Source: Paramacrobiotus metropolitanus (Eukaryota; Tardigrada; Eutardigrada; Parachela; Macrobiotidae). From it: a stretch of 64,000 bases of DNA. Below the pieces are notes generated by a model. The model saw only the letters and a list, made by a program, of their open reading frames with translations, was not told the DNA's origin and did not search any database. The DNA is taken from contig NW_026570238.1 of NCBI RefSeq assembly GCF_019649055.1, positions 124,001 to 188,000 on the forward strand, read 5' to 3'. Each line of letters begins with the position of its first letter. Within the stretch, counting starts at the first letter, position 1. Position numbers and translations under genes: made by a program. Positions 49,661 to 60,653 of the stretch are shown here, piece after piece.

Positions 49661-51738
49661 AAAAGACCAAGATACTAACTTATAAGAATAAAATATTTTA
49701 TATGCAATATAATACTCGTATTATTAGAGGCTTGGGCAGAAAACACCATAACCATACCGTAGCCATCACTATCGTTGTAGTGGGCCGCCAGAGGTGATTA
49801 CAAAATGCTCAACAGGCCATAGCTGACTCTGGGTCCCTTTAGATTTAGCCTCGCACTGCGTGAAACGATCTCTTTCAAAAATAACATTTACAAAAGTTTT
49901 CTCTATTCAGTGTATATCTGGTTAAATTGCTGTTGAGGAGCTTAAAGTATCACCATAGCCGTTTATGGTATTCACATACCAACGTCCATAACCATATATA
50001 TGGTTAAGTGTTGGCTATAGTTTTAAATGAGCGTGACAGTATCAGTATTTTAAATTATACGTAATGACGCGCTATACGGTAGTTAAGATTTGCCATATTT
50101 TATTTAAACTTCTTTTAAGAACACCAGAATTTTAGATTTTTACATTACAATAAAATTCGACACGCCTACACAGACTCCAGAAGCGGAAAAGGCAAACTTT
50201 ATCTTTTAGGTGTTCTTCTATACAAGTACTCGTACCGTTTAATAACTCGATGAAACAAGCCAACCACCCAGAAGCAGAGACAGTCAGTATATTAGGTTCT
50301 TGCAAATCTTTAAAAAAAAATCCAGGAAAGTAATACACGAAACAAAATTTCTTAACACTTATTTTAATTGTACATTTGCAACGAGCTTCGGTGATTCTTT
50401 TCCGGACTATTCGTTATCTCTTGAATAACGTTTCTCCGCCGTATAATGCCAGGTGTGTAATTCTCTAGCGAGAGGCGCTTCCGACTGAACATATTGGCGA
50501 CGCAATCACGTATCAATCCGCCTAATGCCGCGTGCGACACAATCATGCCGTTTACCAACGGTATAAACGCCAAAATGCTGTAAGAGAAATCGTTTATTAG
50601 CACCGTACCAAGTACACAGGTAATAACGGTAAAGTAAACTTGTCAGCACCGTAATTTAACCATTATTTCTTCATCTACTGAAGGCCCCGTTCTAACAAAA
50701 TTGATTAACCACACAACTAAAAAAGCTGCTTGTGTTTATATAAAACTCCTTCGAAACATTTAAAAAGGAGAATCGCTCGACGTAGGGGACCAATTTTCCT
50801 GGCTAATAACCAATCCTGCTAAGTGACCCTGACCACAGGGCACAAACATAGTGACAGACGCATCTTCCAACTGGTTTACGAAAATAATTACACCGATAGT
50901 AAATTTTTTTTATACAATCTTGTGGTGGCTGAAAATCGAACTTCCAGGTATATACAAATAAAATCTATCATGCGTAGCTTACAATCCATATTTCAGCGTT
51001 TCATACATTCGAGCAGCGGAAACAAATCGTCATAAAGTTGATGGCGTCTGCTCATCGCTCCAGACTGCATTGCAGTGTAAATCAAATTTTAAATTCATCG
51101 ATAACAACGAAAACAGCACTACTGCTACGCTTGCTGACAACGCCCGCATAAAAAACTAACTGTTGTGATTTTATGTTTTACATAGCTTCCAGGGCCGACT
51201 GAACTGGCTGTTAAACATAATAATATGGAGCATGACATACGTGCGGGAAATACGAAGTCGTTTTTATCGTCCGAACATTCCATCCAGACCACGGCACAAA
51301 GTGTTTCGACCGAAGTGCGAATTCTGGCTTGGGAGGAACGCAGCCAGGACAGCGGATTGGATCGTGATGCGAAGATCCGAAGGTTATAAGCCGAACATTT
51401 ACTTTTATGTCGTTATGCAAGCTACGAGTAATAACCCGGCCCAGAATCTACAAAAGGAACCAAATTCAACCAAGACTCTCCTCCGAATGGTAGTACCGTC
51501 AAAAAAAATTACCCGACCAATTTTAACTGATATAAGAATGAACATACAAGATTTTTGGCACAAAAAAAATCATACTCTAAACTTTTAATCACATCCTCAC
51601 TGCGTTAATTACTCATCTCTGGCCGCCTTGATTAGATTTTAAACACCGTAAAGACGGCAACAATCCATAGCGACATCGACCAGCAAGCACCATCCCCATC
51701 ATGGAAATCCTAAAAATAACGATGGACTGGACAGACGT
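49661..51738 (-). other. Blended segment: weak copy of 53588-55615 that also holds RALGAPB 3' exons
   Basis: Over about 2 kb this segment shows collinear but patchy similarity to 53588-55615. Clear anchors are 51378-51407 against 55264-55293 (29 of 30 bases) and 50048-50068 against 54003-54023, with an interrupted match to the end. Yet it also contains well-formed C-terminal RALGAPB exons that have no counterpart in 53588-55615. The mixture looks like a consensus of two unrelated sequences forced into one alignment. Alternatives are an old partial duplication or a decayed copy. Confidence 0.55.
50364..51323 (-). CDS. RALGAPB: RALGAPB C-terminal exons (end of the RapGAP domain)
   Basis: The terminal exon 50364-50577 encodes FIPLVNGMIVSHAALGGLIR and then RKRLSLENYTPGIIRRRN, which matches the C-terminus of human RALGAPB (NMVIPLVDGMIVSRRALG and SPPHVRRK) and stops at TAA (50364-50366). 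A preceding exon at about 51241-51323 encodes RTSVETLCAVVWMECSDD, matching the RVSVVWVERYDDIENF strand of the RapGAP domain. A weaker exon may lie near 50770-50870 (VTMFVPCGQGHLAGLV). The exons that should link these to 47799 are missing or unreadable. On the minus strand these exons lie downstream of the degraded copy, which is the order expected if that copy marks the true position of the block. Confidence 0.75.
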
Positions 51739-51741
51739 GTG

Positions 51742-53587
51742 AAAATCATGTACCGGATAACTAACTATCTATACGAGTACTAATTAATTGAGAAGACTAT
51801 TCCAATTACATTAAACAGGAAACACATTAAATTGGGAAATGTTAAACCATGTTTCTGAATTTGAAATTGCTCGTTCTTTCAATTTTACCTTTATTTCTAC
51901 TATATAAGTAAGAGTTGCAGCAAGTACGCAACTAGATCAGCAGAACCTTTCGGCACACTAAATCTAATAACATCTGATAAGATCACAATACCTTCGGGAA
52001 CTGACTTAGGAACAGCTTTGGACTTCGCCGGCTTCCGATCAATAATTCTTTCATTTTAACAGGCCATGCCATTGGATAAAATCCGATCTTCGCTCATTTC
52101 CACCGCATCCTAATGGAATTTCCACGATTTTATGGTATACTCTTTCTTCCTATAATATGATGCAAACCTTAACGCAACAATCAACAACTGCATGCTTCAT
52201 GACACGGATAAATCGTATGTTTGGTAGAGGTCAAATCCAAAATACATACCTGCAGTATACCTGAATTTCTTTTGATTCAAATAAATGCATACAGGATGTA
52301 CACAAGTTAATGTTCACAAGCCCTACGAAGGTGACAGCTTCACCACTCTGAACATTTCTCGACATATTCCTCCTTTCCTTATATGAATGTCAACATCCAA
52401 CCAAGCGAAAGGATACTCGATCCAAATTCACATGGCTCTTTCAGTGCAGGATTAGTATGGTCCAGCTCAACTGTTGTGCGGTAAGCGATCGGGATCGAAG
52501 GCGGTTCAGTCCCATATGATACAGGAACTGAAACAATTACAGCTTCCGCATCGCTACAAGAAAGACCAATTCGAAATATTTAGATGACGGAAGGTCAACG
52601 GAATGTGCCAAGAGCATGATGGTCATAGGATGGAGGGGTTTGTACGGTGCATAAGGTGCTCTGAAGAAAACACTACTTGCGATCCACCTGTTCGAACTTC
52701 GTAACATGGCTAGTTCCTTCCAGTGTTTCGTTTTTCCAAATCAGAAAACGGCACTGTGTCTAAAGAAAAATCCGTAAGCTTTTCCATACGCAATGGCAAA
52801 TATTCTTCTTTATTCTCTGCAGTATAGTTTGCGCAAAGGTACAGTAAATGACTACTTCTGTTATTATGTTTTGGCCAACTTATAAGTCAGTATAAAAATA
52901 TAATACAGATGCATAAAATCCGGGACGCGTACACAGCTACCGACACTTCTATATTATTCTTCTTACGCCTTGCATTTTTCGATTTTGCTGTATCCTGGCA
53001 CTTCATTTCTAAAAGCCACAAAATCCCATCAGTTCCCTTCCCAACCGGATATCCTGCTGGTCATGATGTTGCTCTGCCACTGCGCACTCAGGTTTCTCTT
53101 CCTTTCCGCCTTCTTCTTCGACCACTGCCGTCCACTGTTGGAAAACGAACGCGCGCCGACATGTCAAAGAACGCTTCACATGCACCGGCCCAATCCCGAG
53201 TGAATGCATAGGACACGATCTAAAGTACAGAAGCGGTCCCGGATCGTTGTTGGAACCAATTTCCAACAGTACCAGCAATTGTAAAGCCGCGTCACAACAC
53301 GCGTGGAAATCACTGGAAAGAGTACTGCAACGAAAAAGCCGGTATTTAGGATTAAGGAATGGTGGAAATCCAACAACGAAAACGCAAGACGATTAGCAAT
53401 TAAGCAATGCGGAAAACAATCATGACAATTGCAATAGACAGAAAACTACTTACCGTAGGCGTACACATTTTATTTACTACGTAGTTTTTGGCACCTCTTT
53501 CGGCATTAGGTTTGTTTCCGGTTAGGCCAATCTCCACTACCTCGGTCACCGTGCTCAAAACCTCCTGATCTTGCATCAACACCGGTT
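51742..53587 (-). pseudogene. Deletion-riddled second copy of the RALGAPB block
   Basis: Collinear with 47521-49660 but 294 bases shorter. Long identical runs (for example around CGATTTTGCTGTATCCTGGC and GTTGCTCTGCCACTGCGCAC) are separated by gaps of one to a few bases, so every exon is frameshifted. Few differences are substitutions. A drifting pseudogene would collect substitutions as well as gaps; a pattern dominated by deletions is typical of uncorrected long-read sequence. It sits at the position where the intact exons belong in the gene order. Confidence 0.8.
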
Positions 53588-56500
53588 GAATATGCATCCA
53601 AGCCACCAAGCATTGATAAGCTAAAACGATTTTATTATGCAGATCTTTGGAGTGATTTCGCGACGGACGTTGTGCCTGGTCACGAATATATTGGCATAAA
53701 CTTAGAACCACCATTTTTATAGTGGGCTGCGAGAGCAGATTATAGGACGGATGGCCATAGCGGGACGATGTATGCAGGAATTCCAAGCAAGCGTACGACA
53801 AATTGTTGTCTTGCTGCCACGCAGGATTCTGCAAGAAGTGCGTGATGGCAGTGTATACCTTGTGTCCAAAATTGCTGTTGATTTCTGTAATTATTCAGTA
53901 GCCGTATTAATATATTTCTACATAAGCAACAGTCCAGAAAACAAAAATAAAAAAAGTGTTCACTACTGACATCATCACACATGTCCGCGACAGTGCCAGT
54001 AGTTTTAAATTATACGTAGTGACAGCGGATATTAAAAAGATTTGCCATGTGATTATGAAACGTTGCACAGAACAGCTAGAATGAGATATTCCTTACCCGG
54101 AGCTTCTTCCACACTGAAGTGGGTAAAAGACTGCGTAAATAAAACATACAGACTCCCTGCAACCAAGAAATAGTTATTTGTTTGCTCCAAGAGTCGAACC
54201 AGCACTTTCTCTTACCCAGAAGCAGCATACAGTTTGCCGGGTTAGTTTCTTTGAAAATACTTTGCAAAAGTAAATCCAGGAGGCGGTAAGACAACGAACC
54301 AAAAGTATCGCTGTCAGGTCGTGCAGGGTACATTTCCAATGCAGCGCGAATATCTGGAAACCAGGACTGTTCACACTCTGGGATTAAATTGTGCTGTTTT
54401 TTTGTGCAAAAGATAATTAACCTTGACAAGCCAAGAGATCAAAGTATTTTGGCAAACAAACAACCGATGACAATATATGTAATGCCGCGGATCGAAGATC
54501 TTCTGGACTAATTTCCGGGTACAATCTACAATCACATGTTTGATAAAAGATGCACAGCCAAATTAGTATTGCAGATGCGAGCTCACTGTGATTTTTCCAG
54601 TTTTTGCAACAAGACTACTTCCAGCGCAGGAACAAGCACTGGCAAAAGCGATTCCATACCAACAAAATTAGCCCGGAAGATATCATGACAATTTCGAATT
54701 GCACTGGACATTACAAATCCACTTGAATCCTGTGTAAAAATAATTTAGAGAAACAACATTATCTGGAAGATCCCCGTCTAATTCAATATTACAAAAATCC
54801 ATGGTGTACCTCTGAATGTAATGCCTCAGCCAACACCAGTCCCATGCGCGCTAACAACCCCTGATGCAGCGTTTCGCCATTCGCCAAAAAGGAATACAAC
54901 CGACATAAAGTTCCAATGGCTTCGGCTCGACCTGCATCAAGACACATACAGTAATAAGAGGCACATATTTTAAAGGTCACCGCTGTGCATGAAAATGATC
55001 AAAGTACAAAACCTGGCTGCCAAATAGCGCTCTCGGCAGTCATCTGGAATATAATGTCCAGTGGATCTTTGTGCTCCAATGAGTCATCTTTTTGCTTGGA
55101 ATGTTTTGCACCTAACAGGAACAAAAAAGTTATGCAAATTTCAAGAATCACATTCAAAACAAACATTACGCACAAAAACGGCACAAACAGTTACGACCGT
55201 GTGCGAATACTGCCTGCAGTAACAAAATTCAGGAAATTGAAATTCTCGTCGATGTAAAAATATCGAAGGTTATAAGCGGAACATTTACTTTTAGGTCGGC
55301 CAACCACGCTTGCTTGAAATAACCACGGCCCAAAAAGATACAGGAGTCCTTTACACGGCAACCGATTTTCACACCGAAAAGGCCGACCTTTACGTTGAAG
55401 CATTAGAGATTCCTTGACAGTTGCTGAATGAGTCTGGTAAGCAGTACTAATATCCTGTGCGTTCGTGCTCATCTCTGGCCATGAGATATCCAAGTATGCG
55501 TCCATACTGGCCAACATATCCATAGCGAGATCGACCATCACCGTGATCCCCGTCATGGCCTTCAGAAAAATTAACGGCGCACTGGACGGTGGTCGGGGAG
55601 ATAAACTGGACAGAGTTGCTCCCGAATCGAATGTGTTAATCGAGATCTGCAAATTTTTAAATTTTATAAAAATCTGACAAATGTTAAACCATGTTTCCTA
55701 GAACTAACGATGTTGTTACGGCTTTCTAAACTCCTTTTACATCTAAAAAACACTACCGCTAAAGCAGGCAACGACAAAATACTACTAACTTTTTACGTTA
55801 GTACTAACTGGCTACTACTCCAGTCGCACTTACCATATGCATAAGTTTCTCTGGCGGCCTTTTCCCGCTTTCGTTATTCGCGACTTCGGCCACATTTCCC
55901 AAAAGTAGGAAGAATCGGATAAAAATCTGCATCAATAAATCATTTCCACAAATTCCTGGGGGAATTTCCATATTTTTCCAGTCCTGATACGATTTCGTTG
56001 GATCGGGTGATGCAAACATGATCGAATTTTTTCCGCCTTTTCCGTTCATTTCATGGATCAACTTTTCAAAAAGCAGAGTTGAAATCTGAAAAATGCAGTG
56101 CATAGAAATGGTCGCTTTCATAACCATACGCATACAGGATCGTTCACTAACACCGTGGATAAGCCTTACCCGAAGCCATTCTTCAACCACAGGCAATCTA
56201 TGCCTCCACATACGACACATGTGGAAAAATGTTTTCCAGTAAACCACAGCGGGAAAGCTTTTTTGGCACGCCAGCAGCCACACATCAAACAGAACAGCAA
56301 GAAGGCGTTTAGAGATCTGTTGAGCAAAATCTTCGGGATCGGAAGGCGGACTCAGTACGGTATCAGAAACTGATAGGAGCATCTGCAGAAGGACTTCCCA
56401 TGTTTCAGTTTCTAAAATAGTAGATGAGCGAAAGACATCCGGAATAGTGCGAAGAGCCCGATGACAGAGCATCAGCTGCTTTGAAATCTGCTCTTGGTGC

Positions 56501-57671
56501 TTTGAATTTTGGTCTTGCTTTGAAGTATGTTCCTGTGGCTTAGTAACTTGCTCCCGTTCCTTGGACGTTTGTTCCGGAGCTGAAAACAAACTGTGTAATA
56601 AAGAAAAATCCGTAACCGGAACCATGTGCGGAAATACAAATATGCTTAATTGTCTCTACACAAAGAGAACATAAGAACTTGTTGAAATCACGAAAAAAGG
56701 AATAAAACAACTTCTAAAAATTTTGAAAAATATTTACAAACGAAAATACTAACGAGTACACAACTATAAACAATTCCTAGCCTGCGTGCATATAGATAGA
56801 AAGTGTACCAATACACACCTGGCTTTTCCCTTGGAACAAACAAACTGGATAAATTCTTGATAATTCTTTGTGCGTACAGGTTTGGGTTTTGCAATATACA
56901 TTCCGGAACGGATGGCTTTGGTGATGGCGAGAGTGCAGTCAACCAGTCGCAAAAAATAAATGTTGCATCTCGGATAATTTCATGTTCACTGAAATCCAGA
57001 GTTAGTGCATAGCACACGATCTAGGGAAAAGACTTCGATCACAAAATGCATAAGTGACAAATTTCACGATACGATTTTAAAGTACATAACAAACGAGTGA
57101 AGTACACAAAAAAGATACAACAAAACGAAAAATCCGTAGTTATGGCCTCATGGGATTGGTGAGCAAATCCGTGAAGTAAAAGCTCAGCATTAATATCAAC
57201 GTGTGAGAAGTCACGTCAGGTCCAATAAATAATAACTGTCCCGTTGTCCGACAGGTGAACAGCCAGCAGAAAGACTACCAGTAGATTTGTACGCACCTCA
57301 ATTGCATATTGGATGAATTCTTCCGATCCCAACGGCATCCCGTGAGTGCCTCCTTGAAAGAATCCCGTTTGCGCTCTCCCGCTGTCCAGGTTAACGGATA
57401 CACTCTGCACGGAGCTGTTACTTAATCGCATCTGCAACTCAGTCCGGGCATTGCCTGTCCCAGATGTTAACAAAGGCGACATTGCGGGAGACAGTGCGGG
57501 ACTGGGAAGGGGATGGCTGGCTGGCGCAGCTGCTGGTCGATCCGCCAAGTTCTTGCAGACACTGCGACACATTTCCACCAGCACTTCCCGTGGCAGTGAC
57601 TGGAAGGGGCTACGCATAGCCACATCATCGTCGCAAAAAGTCGACGACAGCGATATCCATTCGGGGAACAT
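53454..57671 (-). CDS. RALGAPB: Ral GTPase-activating protein subunit beta, N-terminal two thirds
   Basis: RALGAPB is the obligate partner of the catalytic alpha subunit in the RalGAP complex, which turns off RalA/RalB. Twelve exons read on the minus strand: 57297-57671, 56819-57020, 56170-56579, 55834-56085, 55289-55646, 55013-55111, 54810-54931, 54587-54729, 54422-54525, 54216-54377, 54097-54156 and 53454-53884; they total 906 codons with matching phases. The start MFPEWISLSSTFCDD parallels human MYSEWRSLHLVIQND. Other matches: FVPREKPG, ETWEVLLQMLL, LLAVLFDVWLLACQKSFPAV followed by YWKTFFHMCRMWRHRLPVVEEW, LFGPWLFQASVVG, GRAEAIGTLCRLY, and YQCLVAWMHIQPVL..VVEIGLTGNK. The segment is an all-helical scaffold without catalytic residues. 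Exon 3 has a repetitive Gln/Lys/Ser insert (SKQDQNSKHQEQISKQ). The protein must continue into exons now found at 47799-49388 and 50364-51323. Confidence 0.9.
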
Positions 57672-57937
57672 GCTAGAGCATAAGCAACCCGCTGATACGG
57701 CACAACAAACAAAACAACTTTCGTATTCGTGTGTCACACACGGTGTGTGATTTATAAGTTGTCTGTCACGAAATAACTCCAACGATCAAATTAAAAACTT
57801 GCAACGTTTCATAGTTCTGAGCTATCCAAGTTCCACTGATTGTAGTTCTCCAGATTTGGCTGATATTGCCTACATGTGACGAAGTCTAGTCAAAGGTATC
57901 CGGCTAACTCCCCATAAATCGGGAAATTTGAATTTAA
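57672..57937 (-). other. RALGAPB promoter and 5' untranslated region
   Basis: The 266 bases between the RALGAPB start codon and the foldback element have no other gene. The reading frame is open for about 37 codons above the chosen ATG, but the conserved protein start (MFPEW) supports the ATG at 57671. A transposon so close to the start may limit or supply promoter sequence. Confidence 0.4.
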
Positions 57938-58620
57938 GGGATTTGGCCCGGTACATAGCGCTAAAATCGTGTACATTGACGGGAATATTCGCTTTCGCGC
58001 ACTTTCAAATACTTTTTTGGGTTGCTTTTTGACATTGTGTAGCCAAATGATTGGTGTACATAGGCGTGAACTCCGTTTTCGCGCGCAACATCCGGTTGCG
58101 GAGGTATGAGAGTAACAAAATTCCGAAAAGTTTAAATGCATTCAGGTGTACCAAAAGTCTCGTTATGGACCGATCCTTTTCGAATTTTGCACGTAAATGC
58201 ACATGACCATGAAGATCGTTTTGAGACGGATCCACTGTTCTAGCATGTTTTTCAAATTTTAAAATGAATTTCAAAAACTTTAAAATTCATTTTAAAATTT
58301 GAAAAAAATCGTAGAAGTCTAGATCCGGGTCAAAACGATCTTCATGGTTACGTGCATTTACGCGCAAAATTTGAAAGGGATCGGTCCATAATGAGACTTT
58401 TAGTACACCTGAATGCATTTAAACTTTTTGGAATTTTGATACCCTCATAACTTCGCAACCGGATGTTGCGCGCGCAAACGGTTTCCTCACCTACTCGTAG
58501 GTATACAATTCTTCTGTACAAAATACCATAAAGCAATGCAAAAAAGTGTTTGGGAGCGCGCAACAGCGAAAGTTCCCCTGGATGTGCACGAACTTGGTGC
58601 TATGTACCGGGCCAAATCCC
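57938..58620. mobile_element. TTAA-flanked foldback element, copy 2 (upstream of RALGAPB)
   Basis: A 683-base relative of the element at 44929-45591. It has the same termini (GGGATTTGGCCCGGTACATA at the left and its reverse complement at the right), TTAA on both outer sides (57934-57937 and 58621-58624) and the same internal order of segments (TCGCGCACT, CGCGCGCAACATCCGG, AAAAGTCTCGTTATG). Its arms are less perfectly complementary than in copy 1, so it has drifted more. No coding capacity. Confidence 0.88.
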
Positions 58621-58624
58621 TTAA

Positions 58625-60653
58625 CGCAAAGACCAATTCCAGTGTGGACAAAACATACGCAATTACAGTACGCATCTTGTGAACTGTGCAGTGTTGTACT
58701 TACTCGTACATAACTGGCATAAGCAGCAACCATCGGGGGACGTCGTGTAGTGCTTTTGAAATTTTTTTTTATCTTTCCGTTTATTGGTCTTCTTTAAACT
58801 AGAATAGCATACATATCGATTCTTTCAACATTTTCAAAAACCATCACTTTTTATTTGTTCAGCATCAACCGACAGAAGTTGCCTAATCACACAGAAAATT
58901 GATCTCAATTTGCTCCCGTCAGCGCTGTATTCAAGCATATATATTCGATAATATCTATAATATAGATATGCGTAGAATACATTTCTATAAGTACTTCGTA
59001 GTTCGTACCTATACAATACGGTAATAATATTACCGTATCAAACTTTGTTCATGTATAATAATTATACAAGCTGAGCACGGATGAATATTGGCTTGCGAAT
59101 ATTTTTAGAATTTTGTTGCCGTCAAATCAAGCAGTATGTTGCAACATCGTTAGAAATAAGCTGTTTCCTAGAGCGAGCACCCGCCCTTGTCAGCCTTATG
59201 GCATCCATGGTAACAAGCTTTAATAACTGGTCTCAGAACACCCGCATGATCGAGAGGTTTCTAACGCATTTTGAAGTCGGAAAATTGGATGAGCAGAAGC
59301 TGAGATCGCCGGCGCCGAATGAGAGGGGCCGAAATCCTGGCACAGATAATTAGTATTCATATAATTACAATTATTATTCATGAACAAAGTTTGACATCTG
59401 TGCGCCGGTACTAGTATAACCCTATCCCACACAATAATTTAATTATTATGATTGTACGTTTGTACATTGTATACGTGTACATTGTACTAAATATCTAGAA
59501 ACTAACTAAAATAAATCAAAATTTCATAATATTATCTATTCCACATTATTGTACACTACTGTACGAGTACTTCCACATATACCGTAGCTGCCTACTCAAA
59601 TGAGTACGAAAAATGGCATCTGCATGTAAGCGCAGTAAGAAACTCTAAATAATTATATTATCGTTTAGCGGGTTGTCTGCTCTTGATGTAATAATAATAA
59701 TAATAATAATATCTCATAATTATAAGAAACTCTAAATAATTATATCTCAAACTCTAAATAATTATAAACTCTAAATAATTATATCTCATCTCTAAATAAT
59801 TATAATTAACTAGTAAGCCATAGATCACATTTTCTATTCTGGTTTGTTTGCCAATGAACTCATGAAAAAGCATGCCGCATATACTGTAGATAGATTTATA
59901 TTTTTTATACTGCAATTGTTAAAGTATTTACTGTAATCCTGGCGATATGATTTTCTTACAACAGCATATTATACTGTAATTAAATTCGTAAGATTTGCAC
60001 ACAACTTTCACGAACTGTTTTCTTCCTACGAGTACTTCTAGTGTATCTGTTGACGTATAACAGGTTCTACGTATGTACTCGTAATTATACAGATTCTTAA
60101 ATAGACCTTGAAGTGTAATATACTGCACTTTGATACCAGCCAGCATCCAAGCAATTAATTTTGGCTGTTGCTGTCAAAGGCTGGTGTCATAATGATTAGT
60201 CGCCTGAAATAATCTTGTACATCATCTGCATCTTTCGCCCCTCCTGCTCATTCTTCACTTACACAAGATAAGGAGAACTGTAAAGATCATGAGAAGGAGC
60301 TGATTGAGCGGCCGACTGAGCTCAAACCATCTTAACGAATCATTCCTCTTTGCAACGGAAGAGGCTGTGAATTTTCCGTATCGATAACTCTTAGTGTAAA
60401 GCACTTTTAAGATTCGCTTCTGTTAAGAAGAACTGAGCATATTATGCTGTCGACTGATTGCCGGTCTTCTTGTTTATATCACTTGTCTATTTGGAAATTT
60501 TCGGTAATATTAGAAGATTGAGTTTCTAACGCGTACGCCGCATCTTTGGCTTTCTGTTGGGTCAAGTTCGATTAAACCCGAACCGATTTCAGCGAAATTA
60601 AAATGCGCATTATTATGTTTGTCAACTGAATTCTGTCAAAGTTAGAATCTGCA
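58625..60653. other. Intergenic tract upstream of twist
   Basis: No gene recognised. It holds the short tandem repeats described separately, and its right end must contain the twist promoter and 5' untranslated region. A GC-richer stretch near 60220-60400 could be promoter-proximal, but no TATA or initiator stands out. Confidence 0.4.
59641..59804. repeat. Dispersed 17-base repeat AACTCTAAATAATTATA with a (TAA)n tract
   Basis: The unit AACTCTAAATAATTATA occurs at 59641-59657, 59728-59744, 59750-59766 and 59767-59783, with a variant at 59788-59804. A (TAA)n microsatellite of about 20 bases (near 59690-59710) lies between the first and second units. The units are directly repeated with short spacers such as TCTC. 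It looks like a young, slippage-driven minisatellite. Confidence 0.85.

Noticed and set aside
49661-51738. Reading the blended segment as an ordinary ancient tandem duplication
   Set aside because: It holds C-terminal RALGAPB exons with no counterpart in the supposed sister segment, and the neighbouring copy has a deletion-only pattern; an assembly cause explains both better, though not proven.
52909-53278. Frames of 77-100 codons in the degraded RALGAPB copy
   Set aside because: They are fragments or antisense of the RALGAPB exon with frameshifts, not separate genes.
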